Part shown: positions 40,889 to 49,159 of the stretch, piece after piece | Layout: each line of letters opens with the position of its first letter | How positions within the stretch are numbered: the first letter of the stretch is position 1 | Assembly: GCA_016711045.1 (NCBI GenBank) | Contig: JADJTT010000003.1 | Coordinates: forward strand, 1 to 64,000 | Reading direction: 5' to 3' | DNA: 64,000 nt | Source: Saprospirales bacterium | GTDB lineage: Bacteria; Bacteroidota; Bacteroidia; Chitinophagales; Saprospiraceae | Translations under genes and position numbers: made by a program | The notes under the pieces: generated by a model | Seen by the model: only the letters and a program-made list of their open reading frames with translations | What the model was told of the DNA's origin: nothing | Database searches by the model: none

Positions 40889-43300
40889 ATGAGAAAGTCA
40901 TTCAACCTTATTATCCTATTTCTTCTGGGAATGTCGGCCCTGGCACAGGCTCAAAACGGCGTCATTCGTGGGACGGTGGTGGATGCGATCAATAATGATC
41001 CCATTCCGCTGGCGAATATTCTGGTGCTGGGCACCGATTTTGGAACCACTTCGGATCTGGATGGCAACTACGAACTCACCGATCTGCCACCCGGTTTGTA
41101 CGACATACGGGCGAGTTATGTGGGGTATAAAGACAACACCCAATTTGAGATCCAGGTCAGCAACGCCCGCCCGGCGGAGGTGAATTTCCGGATCGAAGAA
41201 TATTCGACCGACCTGGTGGAGATCGTGGTGAAAGCCTCGCCTTTCCGGAAGACGGAAGAAAGCCCGGTATCGCTGCGCACCATTGGGGTGGCGGAGATCC
41301 AGCGCAATCCGGGCGGCAACCGCGATATTTCGAAGGTGGTACAGTCCCTGCCCGGGGTGACTTCCGCTTCCTCTTTCCGCAACGACCTCATCATCCGCGG
41401 CGGAGCGCCCAATGAAAACCGCTTTTTCCTCGACGATGTCGAAGTGCCCAATATCAACCACTTTGCGACGCAAGGCTCTTCCGGCGGCCCCGTCGGGCTC
41501 ATCAACGTCAACTTCCTCAACGAGGTCGACTTTTTCAGCGGCGCCTTTCCCGCCAACCGGGGCAATGCCCTGAGCTCGGTGTTCAACTTCCGGCAGCGCG
41601 ATGGGCGCAACGACCGCTTTGGCGCTACCTTCATGGTCGGAGCCAGCGATGTGGGGCTCACCATGGAAGGACCTATCGGGGAAAAGGTGACGTACCTGTT
41701 TTCGGTACGGAGATCCTACCTGCAATTCCTGTTTCAGGCCCTGCAGTTGCCCTTTTTACCCACCTACAACGACGCTCAATTCAAGGTCAAATACAAGATC
41801 GACCAAAAGAACGAGATCTACCTGCTGGGGCTCGGCGCCCTCGACCAGTTTGCCCTCAACTTCGATGCCAACGACACCGAGGAGCAGCAATACCTGCTCG
41901 ACCAGCTGCCCGTGACGCCACAGTGGAACTACACCAACGGACTGGTTTACAAGCACTACGCCGAACGCGGCCTGTGGACCGTCGTGCTGAGCCGCAACAT
42001 GCTCAACAACGAAGCCACCAAGTACGCTAAAAACGACGACAGCAGCCCCGACAACCTGATCCTCGACTACCAGTCGCAGGAGATCGAGAACAAGTTGCGC
42101 CTGGAGCACACACACCAGCTCGGCAATTTCAAGCTATTGGGCGGCGCCGGGTATGAATATGTCAAATACAACAACCGCACGTTCAACCGCATTTTTACGT
42201 CAGCGGGGCCACAGACCATCAATTACAGTTCCGAATTGGCTTTCCAGAAATACTACGCCTTCGGGCAGTTGAGCCGCAAGCTCTTCGACGAGCGCCTGGT
42301 GTTGTCGCTGGGCATCCGCCTCGACGGCAACGACTACAGTGAAGAGATGGCCAGTCCGCTGGAGCACTTCTCCCCGCGTTTCTCCCTGGCTTATTCCCTG
42401 ACCGACCGTATTTCCCTTAATTTCAATGCAGGCCGGTATTACCAATTGCCCCCTTACACCGTGATGGGCTACCAGCAAGACGACATATTCATCAACAAAA
42501 TCAACGGCATTGATTTCATCCGGGCCGACCATGCGGTAGCCGGGGTGGAGTTCAACACCGCCAGCAACTCCAAGATCACGGTGGAGGGCTATTACAAGCA
42601 CTACTCCGACTACCCATTCCTGTTGCGCGACAGCCTCACCCTGGCCAACCTGGGCGGCGATTTCGGGGTGATCGGCAACGAGCCCACCATTTCTCGTTCG
42701 GAGGGGCGGACCTACGGCCTGGAGTTTCTGTTTCAGCAGCGCCTCTTCAAAGGCTTTTACGGCATCGCCTCTTACACGTTGGGCTGGAGTCAGTTTCAGG
42801 ATAAAAACCGCGCGTTTATCCCCTCTTCCTGGGATGCGCGCCACATCGCCAACTTCGTGATTGGCAAGAAATTCAAGCGCAACTGGGAAGTGGGTGTCAA
42901 CTGGCGTTTCCAGACCGGTCTCCCCTACTCCCCCTACTCCGATGCGTCCAACCTGGTGGTCAACTGGCAGGTCAACAACCGCGCCATTCCCGACTACGCG
43001 CAGCTCAACACCCTGCGCACCGGCAACAGCAATACAATCGATATCCGTGTCGACAAAAAATGGTTTTTCCAGAAATGGAGTTTAAACCTATACCTTGATG
43101 TAGAGAACATCACCGGCAACGCCGTCGGCATTCCCGCTTTGATCCTCGACCGTCCGCTCGACGAGAATGGTACACCCTTTGGGGGCCCGACGATTATCAA
43201 TCCGGAAGCCTCTTTCGATCAGCAGCGGTATTTGTTGAAGGAGATCAATTCATCGGTGGGTACGCCGATACCGAGTGTGGGGATTATGGTGGAGATTTAG
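40889..43300 (+). CDS. TonB-dependent receptor with carboxypeptidase-regulatory-like N-terminal domain, 803 aa
   Basis: The start at 40889 (MRKSFNLIILFLLGMSALAQAQ) gives a signal peptide. An in-frame upstream start at 40652 would translate the 9-bp repeat array and is rejected. Residues about 25-110 are the CarbopepD_reg-2-like beta-sandwich (GVIRGTVVDAINNDPIPLANILVLGTDFGTTSDLDGNYELTDLPPGLYDI). The plug follows (EIQRNPGGNRDISKVVQSLPGV ... FRNDLIIRGGAPNENRFFLDDVEVP). The remainder is a 22-strand-type beta-barrel, ending in PIPSVGIMVEI. Imports an unidentified ligand across the outer membrane with TonB energy. There is no SusD partner next to it, so it is not an obvious Sus pair. Confidence 0.95.
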   Translation: MRKSFNLIILFLLGMSALAQAQNGVIRGTVVDAINNDPIPLANILVLGTDFGTTSDLDGNYELTDLPPGLYDIRASYVGYKDNTQFEIQVSNARPAEVNFRIEEYSTDLVEIVVKASPFRKTEESPVSLRTIGVAEIQRNPGGNRDISKVVQSLPGVTSASSFRNDLIIRGGAPNENRFFLDDVEVPNINHFATQGSSGGPVGLINVNFLNEVDFFSGAFPANRGNALSSVFNFRQRDGRNDRFGATFMVGASDVGLTMEGPIGEKVTYLFSVRRSYLQFLFQALQLPFLPTYNDAQFKVKYKIDQKNEIYLLGLGALDQFALNFDANDTEEQQYLLDQLPVTPQWNYTNGLVYKHYAERGLWTVVLSRNMLNNEATKYAKNDDSSPDNLILDYQSQEIENKLRLEHTHQLGNFKLLGGAGYEYVKYNNRTFNRIFTSAGPQTINYSSELAFQKYYAFGQLSRKLFDERLVLSLGIRLDGNDYSEEMASPLEHFSPRFSLAYSLTDRISLNFNAGRYYQLPPYTVMGYQQDDIFINKINGIDFIRADHAVAGVEFNTASNSKITVEGYYKHYSDYPFLLRDSLTLANLGGDFGVIGNEPTISRSEGRTYGLEFLFQQRLFKGFYGIASYTLGWSQFQDKNRAFIPSSWDARHIANFVIGKKFKRNWEVGVNWRFQTGLPYSPYSDASNLVVNWQVNNRAIPDYAQLNTLRTGNSNTIDIRVDKKWFFQKWSLNLYLDVENITGNAVGIPALILDRPLDENGTPFGGPTIINPEASFDQQRYLLKEINSSVGTPIPSVGIMVEI

Positions 43301-43336
43301 GAGTTTTTAGTTTTTAGGTTTTAGTTTTTAGTTTCA

Positions 43337-43440
43337 GTTGGCAGTTGGCAGTTGGCAGTTGGCAGTAAACTGCACACTGCCTACTGAAGACTGCCTACTG
43401 AAGACTGCCTACTGAAGACTGCCTACTGAAGACTGCCTAC
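43337..43440. repeat. GGCAGTT array then ACTGCCTACTGAAG array, convergent spacer
   Basis: About four GGCAGTT units (43338-43366), then AACTGCACACTGCCTACTGAAG and four further CTGCCTACTGAAGA units to 43440. It occupies the convergent gap between the TonB receptor and the lipoprotein gene, reaching the stop codon of the latter. Preceded by TTTTTAGTTTTTAGG runs. Confidence 0.85.
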
Positions 43441-44072
43441 TACCGAAAATTCACCCCAATCCCCACATTAAACTGGGTTTGATTGCTGTTGGTATCCTTT
43501 TTGGAGCTATTGAGGAAGACGTATTCTCCGAAAACACCAAATTTCTTTCCTCCCAGGCGGATGCCGCCAATCCCACCGAAGAACGTATTGCTCGCTCCCG
43601 GAAAATTCCGGTAGATAAAGCGCGGCGAGGCGTAAACGGCGACAGCGGTGATAGGATGGTAGGAAAAATAGGTCGGGATCGTCAGGTCGATAATGGTTGT
43701 GGAGCCACCACCCAGGTCGATAGAAAGGTAGCCAACCCCCAATCCAACCGATCCGGCAAAGGTGGATTCTTCATCACCCAGAAATTGGTATTTGGCATCG
43801 ACCCCTCCGGTACCGATCAGGGTGAGTTTGCCGCCAACGTCCAATTTATCCGTAATTCCGTACCGTATGCTCACTTCCCCGGCAAACGATTGGAAATCTG
43901 TCGAATCGCCGGCGATGAGTTCCGCTTTGGGAAATAATACCCCCACCCCCCAAGCCACTTCGCCTTTCGGGGTAACGCGTGCGGTTTGCAGGGCCGAGGT
44001 CGACACACAGCTTTGCAACAAGAGTGCTGCAAAAAAGAAAAATACAACGAGTTTAAGGTTAACCTTTTTCAT
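43440..44072 (-). CDS. Outer-membrane-type beta-barrel lipoprotein, 210 aa
   Basis: Starts MKKVNLKLVVFFFFAALLLQSCVSTSAL: lipoprotein signal with the lipobox Cys at residue 22. The mature part alternates in the way of an eight- to ten-strand beta-barrel (VAWGVGVLFPKAELIAGDS, SIRYGITDKLDVGGKLTL, DAKYQFLGDEES, GVGYLSIDLGGGS, NVGIGVNFR at the C-terminus with a terminal Arg rather than Phe). It resembles the small OmpW/OprF-like barrels often found beside TonB receptors, but no family is certain. It is convergent with the TonB receptor. Confidence 0.75.
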   Translation of the reverse strand: MKKVNLKLVVFFFFAALLLQSCVSTSALQTARVTPKGEVAWGVGVLFPKAELIAGDSTDFQSFAGEVSIRYGITDKLDVGGKLTLIGTGGVDAKYQFLGDEESTFAGSVGLGVGYLSIDLGGGSTTIIDLTIPTYFSYHPITAVAVYASPRFIYRNFPGASNTFFGGIGGIRLGGKKFGVFGEYVFLNSSKKDTNSNQTQFNVGIGVNFR

Positions 44073-44212
44073 AGAGTTTAGAATTTGTTTTGATAAAAAA
44101 AACGCAATATAAAAATCAGGCTTTAATTACACAAAATAGTAGCTTTACTATTCAAATAGATAGTTTTACAACATTACCGTTTGCTGGCTGTTGTAAAAGA
44201 AAAACCATTGCC

Positions 44213-45491
44213 ATGCAAGACAGCCATAAATCCATTTCCCTTGTAGTCCTCCTCCTTTTTCATCCGCCGTCATGCTCTCCGCACAAGGCCTGCGCAACGG
44301 CCAGGACCAGATCGGAAGGAACGTGACCAGCCAGACCTACGGCAACGACAACCTCTGGCACCTGCGTCAGGCCGAGATCCTGATCAGTCAGCAAAACATC
44401 GAAGAGGCGCTCTTAGAGCTCGACCTGGCCGTAGCTCAGGATCCCTACCTCGCCGATGCCTATCTGCTGCGCGCCAGGCTGAAGAACCAGATCGGCATGC
44501 AAACCGAAGCCCAACAAGACCTGCAGACCGCCCTTCGGCTCAACCCCTACGCAGCAAATCTGTATGGCTATAACGGGCCATTTGGTCAATTGCAGCTCCT
44601 GGCCACCCTTCGGTCGATCGAGGTATCTGCGGAGGGCACACCGAATCCACTCGACCCCTATTACCAGATCCTCGATGATTGGAACAACGACAACCAGACC
44701 GACCGCGAATTCGTATACTCCTCCACCGGTTCCGATCTGGAACTCGACTACCTCGAATCGGCTGTCTCGCATCTGGAACAAGGCCAATGGCAAAAGGCCC
44801 TGGGCGAGTTGGAGCACGTCCTGCTCTACAACCCCCGCTCCCCATCGCCCACGATCTAAAAGGAATGGTATTACTCCAAAATCAACGCCTGGACGAAGCC
44901 GAGTCCTCCCTCCGCAAAGCCGTCGAACTGGCGCCCGATTTTGCCCTCGCCTGGTATAATCTCAGCCGGCTCTACGAAGTCCAGGGAAAAGAACAAGAGG
45001 CACTGGCCCACCTCGACAAAGCCATTGCCCTCCAGGAAGACCTCGCTAAAGCCTACTTCGACCGGGCCCGCCTTCGCGGGGCACAAGGAGACACCCGCGG
45101 CGCCCTGGCCGATTACAACGAGGCCATCGCCGCCCAGTCGGAGCCCTACCTCCAGGCCTACCTCAACCGGGGCCTCACCCGCAAAATGCTGGGCGACTTC
45201 GGCGGCGCCCTGGCCGATATCAACCACGTCATTGAGCTGGAAGGCACCTCACCCGAACTGCTGAAGACCCGTGGCAACATCCATCTCATCTACGGCCTGT
45301 ATAACAAGGCCCTGCTCGACCTTACCACCGCCATTCAGATGTCCCCTGACTTTGCCGAAGCCTGGTTCAACCGCGGCATCGCCCACCTGCTGAACGGCGA
45401 CCCCCTCTCCGCCTGCTCGGATTTTCAAAAGAGCGCAGAGCTGGGGTATGAAAAGGGCAAGGAGAAGGTGAAGTATTTTTGTGTGTATTGA
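44213..45491 (+). CDS. Secreted TPR-repeat protein (two frameshifts)
   Basis: Best read from ATG 44213: MQDSHKSISLVVLLL joined by a one-base shift near 44255 to FSSAVMLSAQGLRNGQDQ gives a proper signal peptide ending in SAQ. TPRs occupy the whole mature protein: LRQAEILISQQNIEEALLELDLAVAQDPYLADA, then, after a second shift near 44838, LDEAESSLRKAVELAPDFALAWYNLSRLYEVQGKEQEALAHLDKAI and further units ending AWFNRGIAHLLNGDPLSACSDFQKSAELGYEKG. Such periplasmic TPR proteins act as docking scaffolds; the partner is unknown. Together with the lipoproteins downstream it could form one operon. Confidence 0.8.
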
Positions 45492-45503
45492 GGAGAGATA
45501 GAG

Positions 45504-45548
45504 CGAATTTTCAGTTTTTTCCCGATAGTTATCGGGATTAGTTTTTAG
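45504..45548. repeat. CCCGATAGTTATCGGG palindromic element, inverted copy
   Basis: Reverse complement of the 45-bp element at 18535-18579 with no visible difference in the palindromic core. It sits 13 bp after the TPR gene stop and is followed by repeated ACTGAAAATT units to about 45600. Confidence 0.8.
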
Positions 45549-45623
45549 TTGAAATTTAACTGAAAACTGAACACTGAAAATTGAAAACTGAAAATTCACT
45601 AAATTGGGGGAAAATGACGCGTT

Positions 45624-46307
45624 ATGAAACTACACATTTTCCTTTGGCTGGGGTTAGCGGGTTGGCTTGGTTGCAATACGACAGGTAGCACAGAAACAGA
45701 GGGGGCAGCCACGGGCGCGGGCGCCCCTGCATTCGAGTCCCAACTTCTCCCCTATTTCCCGGATCTGGGAAACATAGATACCCTATACGTAGTGAACGAA
45801 GAAGACGAGGTAGAAGGCGACAGCATTCCACCCGAATTGCTCTGGGCCGAATTGGACAGTGCGTTGTTGGCGCAGGTAGCGTATGGGCCCGATATGGAAA
45901 GCCTGGTGGTAGTGGGGAGAGGTTATTGGATGCAGGACAGCACCCACCGGGCCTGTTGGATGCAGGTGGAGCAATTTTGGTGGAAATTTCAATACGCATT
46001 GATCTACGATACGCAAAAAGGCATCTTCACCAGCCTGCAACCCCTGGCCGAATTTTATGGCGGCGAAGGCGGGCAGATCGCGTCCGTCAGCTGGGTATTC
46101 GACCGCGACGGCGATGGGGACCCGGATATTCTGACGCGTGCTTCGGAGCATTTCCTGGAAATATTGAATATGGATGAAGGGGAAGTGCAAGAACGCATCA
46201 GCGAAGAAGTTTATCTTTGGCAATGGACCGATGGCGCGTTCCAGGCCGTGGAGCCGGTCGATTCGGCGAGGTTGGTGAAGGGGTGGCCGGTGGAGTGGGG
46301 ATGGTGA
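45624..46307 (+). CDS. Lipoprotein with DxDGDGD calcium-type motif, first of tandem pair
   Basis: Starts MKLHIFLWLGLAGWLGCNTTG, lipobox Cys at residue 17. The mature part carries DSIPPELLWAELDSALLAQ, the block GYWMQDSTHRACWMQVEQFWWKFQYALIYD, then FYGGEGGQIASVSWVFDRDGDGDPDILTRASE. The DRDGDGDPD stretch resembles an EF-hand or thrombospondin type 3-like calcium-binding loop. The gene at 46410 is a clear paralogue over its whole length. Function unknown; the shared architecture suggests an envelope pair produced by duplication. Confidence 0.8.
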   Translation: MKLHIFLWLGLAGWLGCNTTGSTETEGAATGAGAPAFESQLLPYFPDLGNIDTLYVVNEEDEVEGDSIPPELLWAELDSALLAQVAYGPDMESLVVVGRGYWMQDSTHRACWMQVEQFWWKFQYALIYDTQKGIFTSLQPLAEFYGGEGGQIASVSWVFDRDGDGDPDILTRASEHFLEILNMDEGEVQERISEEVYLWQWTDGAFQAVEPVDSARLVKGWPVEWGW

Positions 46308-46312
46308 ATTGG

Positions 46313-46376
46313 TCCCCGATAATTATCGGGGGGTGAAGGGTGAAGGGTAAACGTAGGGGCGCAAAATTTTGCGCCC
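46313..46376. repeat. Two palindromes in the spacer of the lipoprotein pair
   Basis: CCCCGATAATTATCGGGG at about 46316-46333 is a variant of the CCCGATAACTATCGGG family. GGGCGCAAAATTTTGCGCCC at 46357-46376 is a perfect 20-nt palindrome. Between them lie GGTGAAGGGTGAAGGGT runs. Confidence 0.75.
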
Positions 46377-46409
46377 TCCTTGTATTGTAAACACATAAAA
46401 TTTTCCATA

Positions 46410-47054
46410 ATGAAGTACATCATTGGGGGCCTATTCGGCCTTTTGTTTTTTGGGATGGGGTGTGAATCCCAGGAGTCATCCTCTTCAGATACTGCTACGC
46501 TGATTTCGTATTTCAAACCCATTGAGCCGGGCGACACGCTGTTTATCGGGTTGGAGGATGGATGGGATGGGGACACTATTCCACCGCAGTTCGTTTGGGC
46601 TGAACTGGACAGTGTGCTATTGACGGAATTGAGTCCGGACCCCGACAGTGCTGCCATGATCTTCACAGCCAATGGCAGTTGGATGCAGGACAGCACCCAC
46701 CAATTGTGTCTGATGAACGTAGCGCAATCGTGGTGGAAGTTTCGGGTCCTGTTGGTGTATGACCAGGATCGGAAGGCATTCACCCGTAGCGAGTCGGTGG
46801 CTCTATTTTACGGCGGCGACGGCGGGCAGATCGCCACCTCCAGCTTCCTCTTCGACCAGGACGGCGACGGCGATCGCGATCTGGTCGTCCGCACCCGGGA
46901 TCGGAGTCTGCGAATGGGCGAAGAAGGGGATGTAAACGAAGTGATTGAAGAAAGCGTCTACCTGCGGGACTGGGCGGTCGGAGGATTTAAGGATTCGCCG
47001 ATGCAGGTGGATACGGTGGGGCTGGTAGCGCAGTTTCGGGTGGAGTGGGAGTAG
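46410..47054 (+). CDS. Lipoprotein with DxDGDGD calcium-type motif, second of tandem pair
   Basis: Starting at the Met at 46410 gives MKYIIGGLFGLLFFGMGCESQ, lipobox Cys at residue 18; a Met at 46380 would extend it without a better signal. Paralogue of the gene at 45624: DTIPPQFVWAELDSVLLTE, SWMQDSTHQLCLMNVAQSWWKFRVLLVYD, FYGGDGGQIATSSFLFDQDGDGDRDLVVRTRD. The acidic DQDGDGDRD loop is preserved. Convergent with the YhcG-type nuclease gene. Confidence 0.8.
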   Translation: MKYIIGGLFGLLFFGMGCESQESSSSDTATLISYFKPIEPGDTLFIGLEDGWDGDTIPPQFVWAELDSVLLTELSPDPDSAAMIFTANGSWMQDSTHQLCLMNVAQSWWKFRVLLVYDQDRKAFTRSESVALFYGGDGGQIATSSFLFDQDGDGDRDLVVRTRDRSLRMGEEGDVNEVIEESVYLRDWAVGGFKDSPMQVDTVGLVAQFRVEWE

Positions 47055-47077
47055 GGACCAGTTTGCAGTGGGCAGTG

Positions 47078-47106
47078 AAATTCTCTCACTAATGGTGAGA
47101 GAATTT
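47078..47106. repeat. ATTCTCTCAC-type hairpin at convergent gene ends
   Basis: AAATTCTCTCAC, loop TAATG, GTGAGAGAATTT: a perfect 12-bp stem 23 bp past the lipoprotein stop and 22 bp before the nuclease stop. The same palindrome, with loop CAATG, occurs inside the nuclease gene at 47830-47856. Confidence 0.8.
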
Positions 47107-47127
47107 GCTACTTTGCCAAAATCGATA

Positions 47128-48143
47128 TTACAAGCCTTCCAATCTCTCCTGGATTTCTTCTTTAGAAGGAAGCAGGCCGATTAGTCGATCGGGTAAATTG
47201 GCGGATACCGTATAAGTGGATACTCCTATAGGCTGCGAGGCAGTTTTTAATGCGTATTCTACGACTGTTTTATCTTTTGACTTACAAATAATGATCCCGA
47301 TAGAATCATTTTCGGCTGGAAGTTTCACTTGTTCATTCAGGGCTATAAGGTAGAATTCCATCTTTCCCTTGTATTCCGGACGAAAGTCTCCGATTTTGAG
47401 TTCTACAGCAACCAGGCAACGCAATCGCCGGTGGAATAGCAATAGATCAATCGCATACTCTTTTGATCCGACCTGGAGACGAAATTGATTGCCGATGAAA
47501 GCAAAATCACCGCCCATTTCGATCAGGAAAGCCCGGATATTTTTGACAAGAGACTGCTCCAATTCCGATTCGGAATGGTCATCACCCATATCCAGGAAAT
47601 CGAAGGTATACTCATCTTTGACCGCGAATTTGGCCTGAAGCCGGTATTCTTCGGAGACAGCCTGATCAAAATTGGTCTGATTCAGGAGGTATTTTTCGTA
47701 GGAGCGGTTTTCGACGTGGTGGATGAGGACGTTTTTGGTCCAGCCGTATTTTTGGGTCATGCGGAGATAGAATTCTCTCTCCAGATTATCTTTACACATG
47801 CCAACAATTACCATATTATGAGTCCACCTAATTCTCTCACCAATGGTGAGAGAATTTCATTTTCCCTGTAGGCAAGAAAAAAACTACGCATTCGCCACAG
47901 GTTTTGCGAGGAGAACCCCTTTGTCCCTGGAAATTCCATTTCAAGCTCTTTTGCCAATTGCTCGACCACAGATTTCCCCCAACCAAAGGCTTCTTGCTTC
48001 TGAACGATGAGCTCGCCCAAATCCCAGTAAAGCGCAAGTAACTCCCGATTCACCGCTTTCAGGGACTCATACTGTGCCCTACGGATTTTTTCCTTGACTT
48101 CAGTTACAAAATCATGGAATGGTTTCTGATTCGTTCTTTTCAT
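47128..48143 (-). CDS. YhcG-type (DUF1016) PDDEXK nuclease family protein, one frameshift
   Basis: The N-terminal domain (NRELLALYWDLGELIVQKQEAFGWGKSVVEQLAKELEMEFPGTKGFSSQNLWRMRSFF) is the DUF1016 winged-helix part. After a shift near 47823 the C-terminal PDDEXK domain follows (GWTHNMVIVGMCKDNLEREFYLRM ... YAIDLLLFHRRLRCLVAVELKIGDF). The D and the ExK catalytic residues are visible in ID...VELK. These proteins are often in accessory regions and linked to restriction or mobile-element processes, but the substrate is unknown. The ATTCTCTCAC palindrome at 47830-47856 overlaps the shift. Confidence 0.85.
47830..47856. repeat. ATTCTCTCAC palindrome inside the nuclease gene
   Basis: AATTCTCTCAC, loop CAATG, GTGAGAGAATT, an 11-bp perfect stem that here is coding (ILSPLVREL) and lies beside the frameshift. 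It differs from the intergenic copy at 47078-47106 by the loop. Confidence 0.75.
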
Positions 48144-48395
48144 TGTATTGGCTTTAGAGCTTGTTTGGAGGGGGTCATTTGGGCTGCAAAAATCAGCTTT
48201 AGGAACCTGTCTTCGGCTATTTTCTCGTCCGTAGCGCTGCTATGCACTCGAAAATGAGCCTCGTCAGAACCCTAAATCTGATTTTTTCGCCTCCAAAGCA
48301 CCACCTCCAAACAAGCTCTTATGGGGGCCAATACAAATATACACATTTTTGTTTTACAACGCACTTATTTGTTTCAACGGAAGAGTGGAAGGCTA

Positions 48396-48458
48396 ATTCT
48401 CCAACCAGTGGCTGGAGAATCTGGATCAGCTCCGGAAAACTCGCACCATTGGTGCGAG
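48396..48458. repeat. Two further ACCAnTGG-centred hairpins upstream of tRNA-Ser
   Basis: ATTCTCCAACCAGTGGCTGGAGAAT at 48396-48420, split by the stem ATTCTCCA/TGGAGAAT; and CTCGCACCATTGGTGCGAG at 48440-48458. Both have the core ACCAnTGG of the two nuclease-linked palindromes but different arms. Confidence 0.65.
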
Positions 48459-48513
48459 AAATTTTCTCTTCACTCTTCACCCCTCACGCTTCACTTTTTC
48501 CTCAAAAAACCAT

Positions 48514-48521
48514 TATCTTTG
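48514..48521 (+). promoter_or_regulatory. TATCTTTG -7 box for tRNA-Ser
   Basis: TATCTTTG is an exact TAnnTTTG match, 12 bp upstream of the tRNA. A clear -33 TTG is not visible. Confidence 0.6.
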
Positions 48522-48533
48522 CGTTCCTCAAAA

Positions 48534-48622
<89 letters not shown>

Positions 48623-48625
48623 TCC

Positions 48626-48661
48626 GCCCGCCGAAGCTTTAGCGAAGGCGGGCTTTTTTTT
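48626..48661 (+). terminator. Rho-independent terminator after tRNA-Ser
   Basis: GCCCGCC, 14-nt loop, GGCGGGC, then eight T. The loop carries CGAAGCTTTAGCGAA, which adds an internal AGCTT pairing. Confidence 0.8.
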
Positions 48662-48774
48662 CCAAGGCCAAAGCCTTTGTCGGGAGCCTTGCTAAATGGG
48701 CTACGGCGAGACACAGTCCGCTTGCGTTGAATGAAAAACAACCCCTTGCAGGTTAGAAACTTGCAAGGGGTTTT
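48640..48774 (+). repeat. Left copy of a 135-bp direct repeat flanking an islet
   Basis: Starts in the tRNA terminator (TAGCGAAGGCGGGCTTTTTTTT) and ends with a second hairpin CCCCTTGCAGGTT/AACTTGCAAGGGG. A slightly diverged copy lies in the same orientation at 52257-52394. Differences are mostly substitutions and short indels. Confidence 0.8.
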
Positions 48775-48775
48775 G
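48736..48775. terminator. CCCCTTGCA hairpin
   Basis: AACCCCTTGCAGGTT and AACTTGCAAGGGGTT around AGA; T-rich tail TTTTGTATTT. Mirrored by 52362-52397 in the other repeat copy. Confidence 0.6.
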
Positions 48776-48810
48776 TATTTGTTAGCTGGACAAAAGCGTT
48801 GATACAGGAC

Positions 48811-49054
48811 CTATAGGAGTCTGGACGTTCTCCCGTTTCCATCGTCGAAAGGATGGATCTTTACAAAAACCAGGTGGAGCAAAAGAGGCGAAGCCGCTAC
48901 GTATTCTATTTTTCCATCAGAAGTAGTTACGTACATGTTACTGGTACGCAGCATCTCTTGCCTGTTCTTGGGCAAAAGGTGTTTGGTGAGCATTCGATGG
49001 GCTGTAGCGATGTTCTTCTGCTTGCACCTGGGTAATTTCTTGTATATCAGACAT
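48811..49054 (-). pseudogene. Fic family remnant with internal deletion
   Basis: Reading from MSDIQEITQVQAEE (49054) with a shift near 49015 gives IATAHRMLTKHLLPKNRQEMLRTSNMYVTTSDGKIEYVAAS, the N-terminal part of a Fic protein, then abruptly LLLHLVFVKIHPFDDGNGRTSRLL, the Fic motif HPFxxGNGR, and a stop. About 50 residues between YVAAS and HLVFV, and everything after RLL, are missing. Not expected to be functional as such. The same deletion start (after IEYVAA) is seen in the other remnant at the window's right end. Confidence 0.6.
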
Positions 49055-49159
49055 GAGGATAGGGCGTTTTTGCTTGTGATGGGCTTAAATATAGGGAATG
49101 GAGGGATAAAACGAGCGGGTTTTCCCAACAATAAAATACCGGGGAAACGACAATTTTAA

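Noticed and set aside
44090..44326. Frame starting at 44090 as a separate gene
   Set aside because: Its ATG at 44213 is better read as the signal-peptide start of the TPR protein after a one-base correction.
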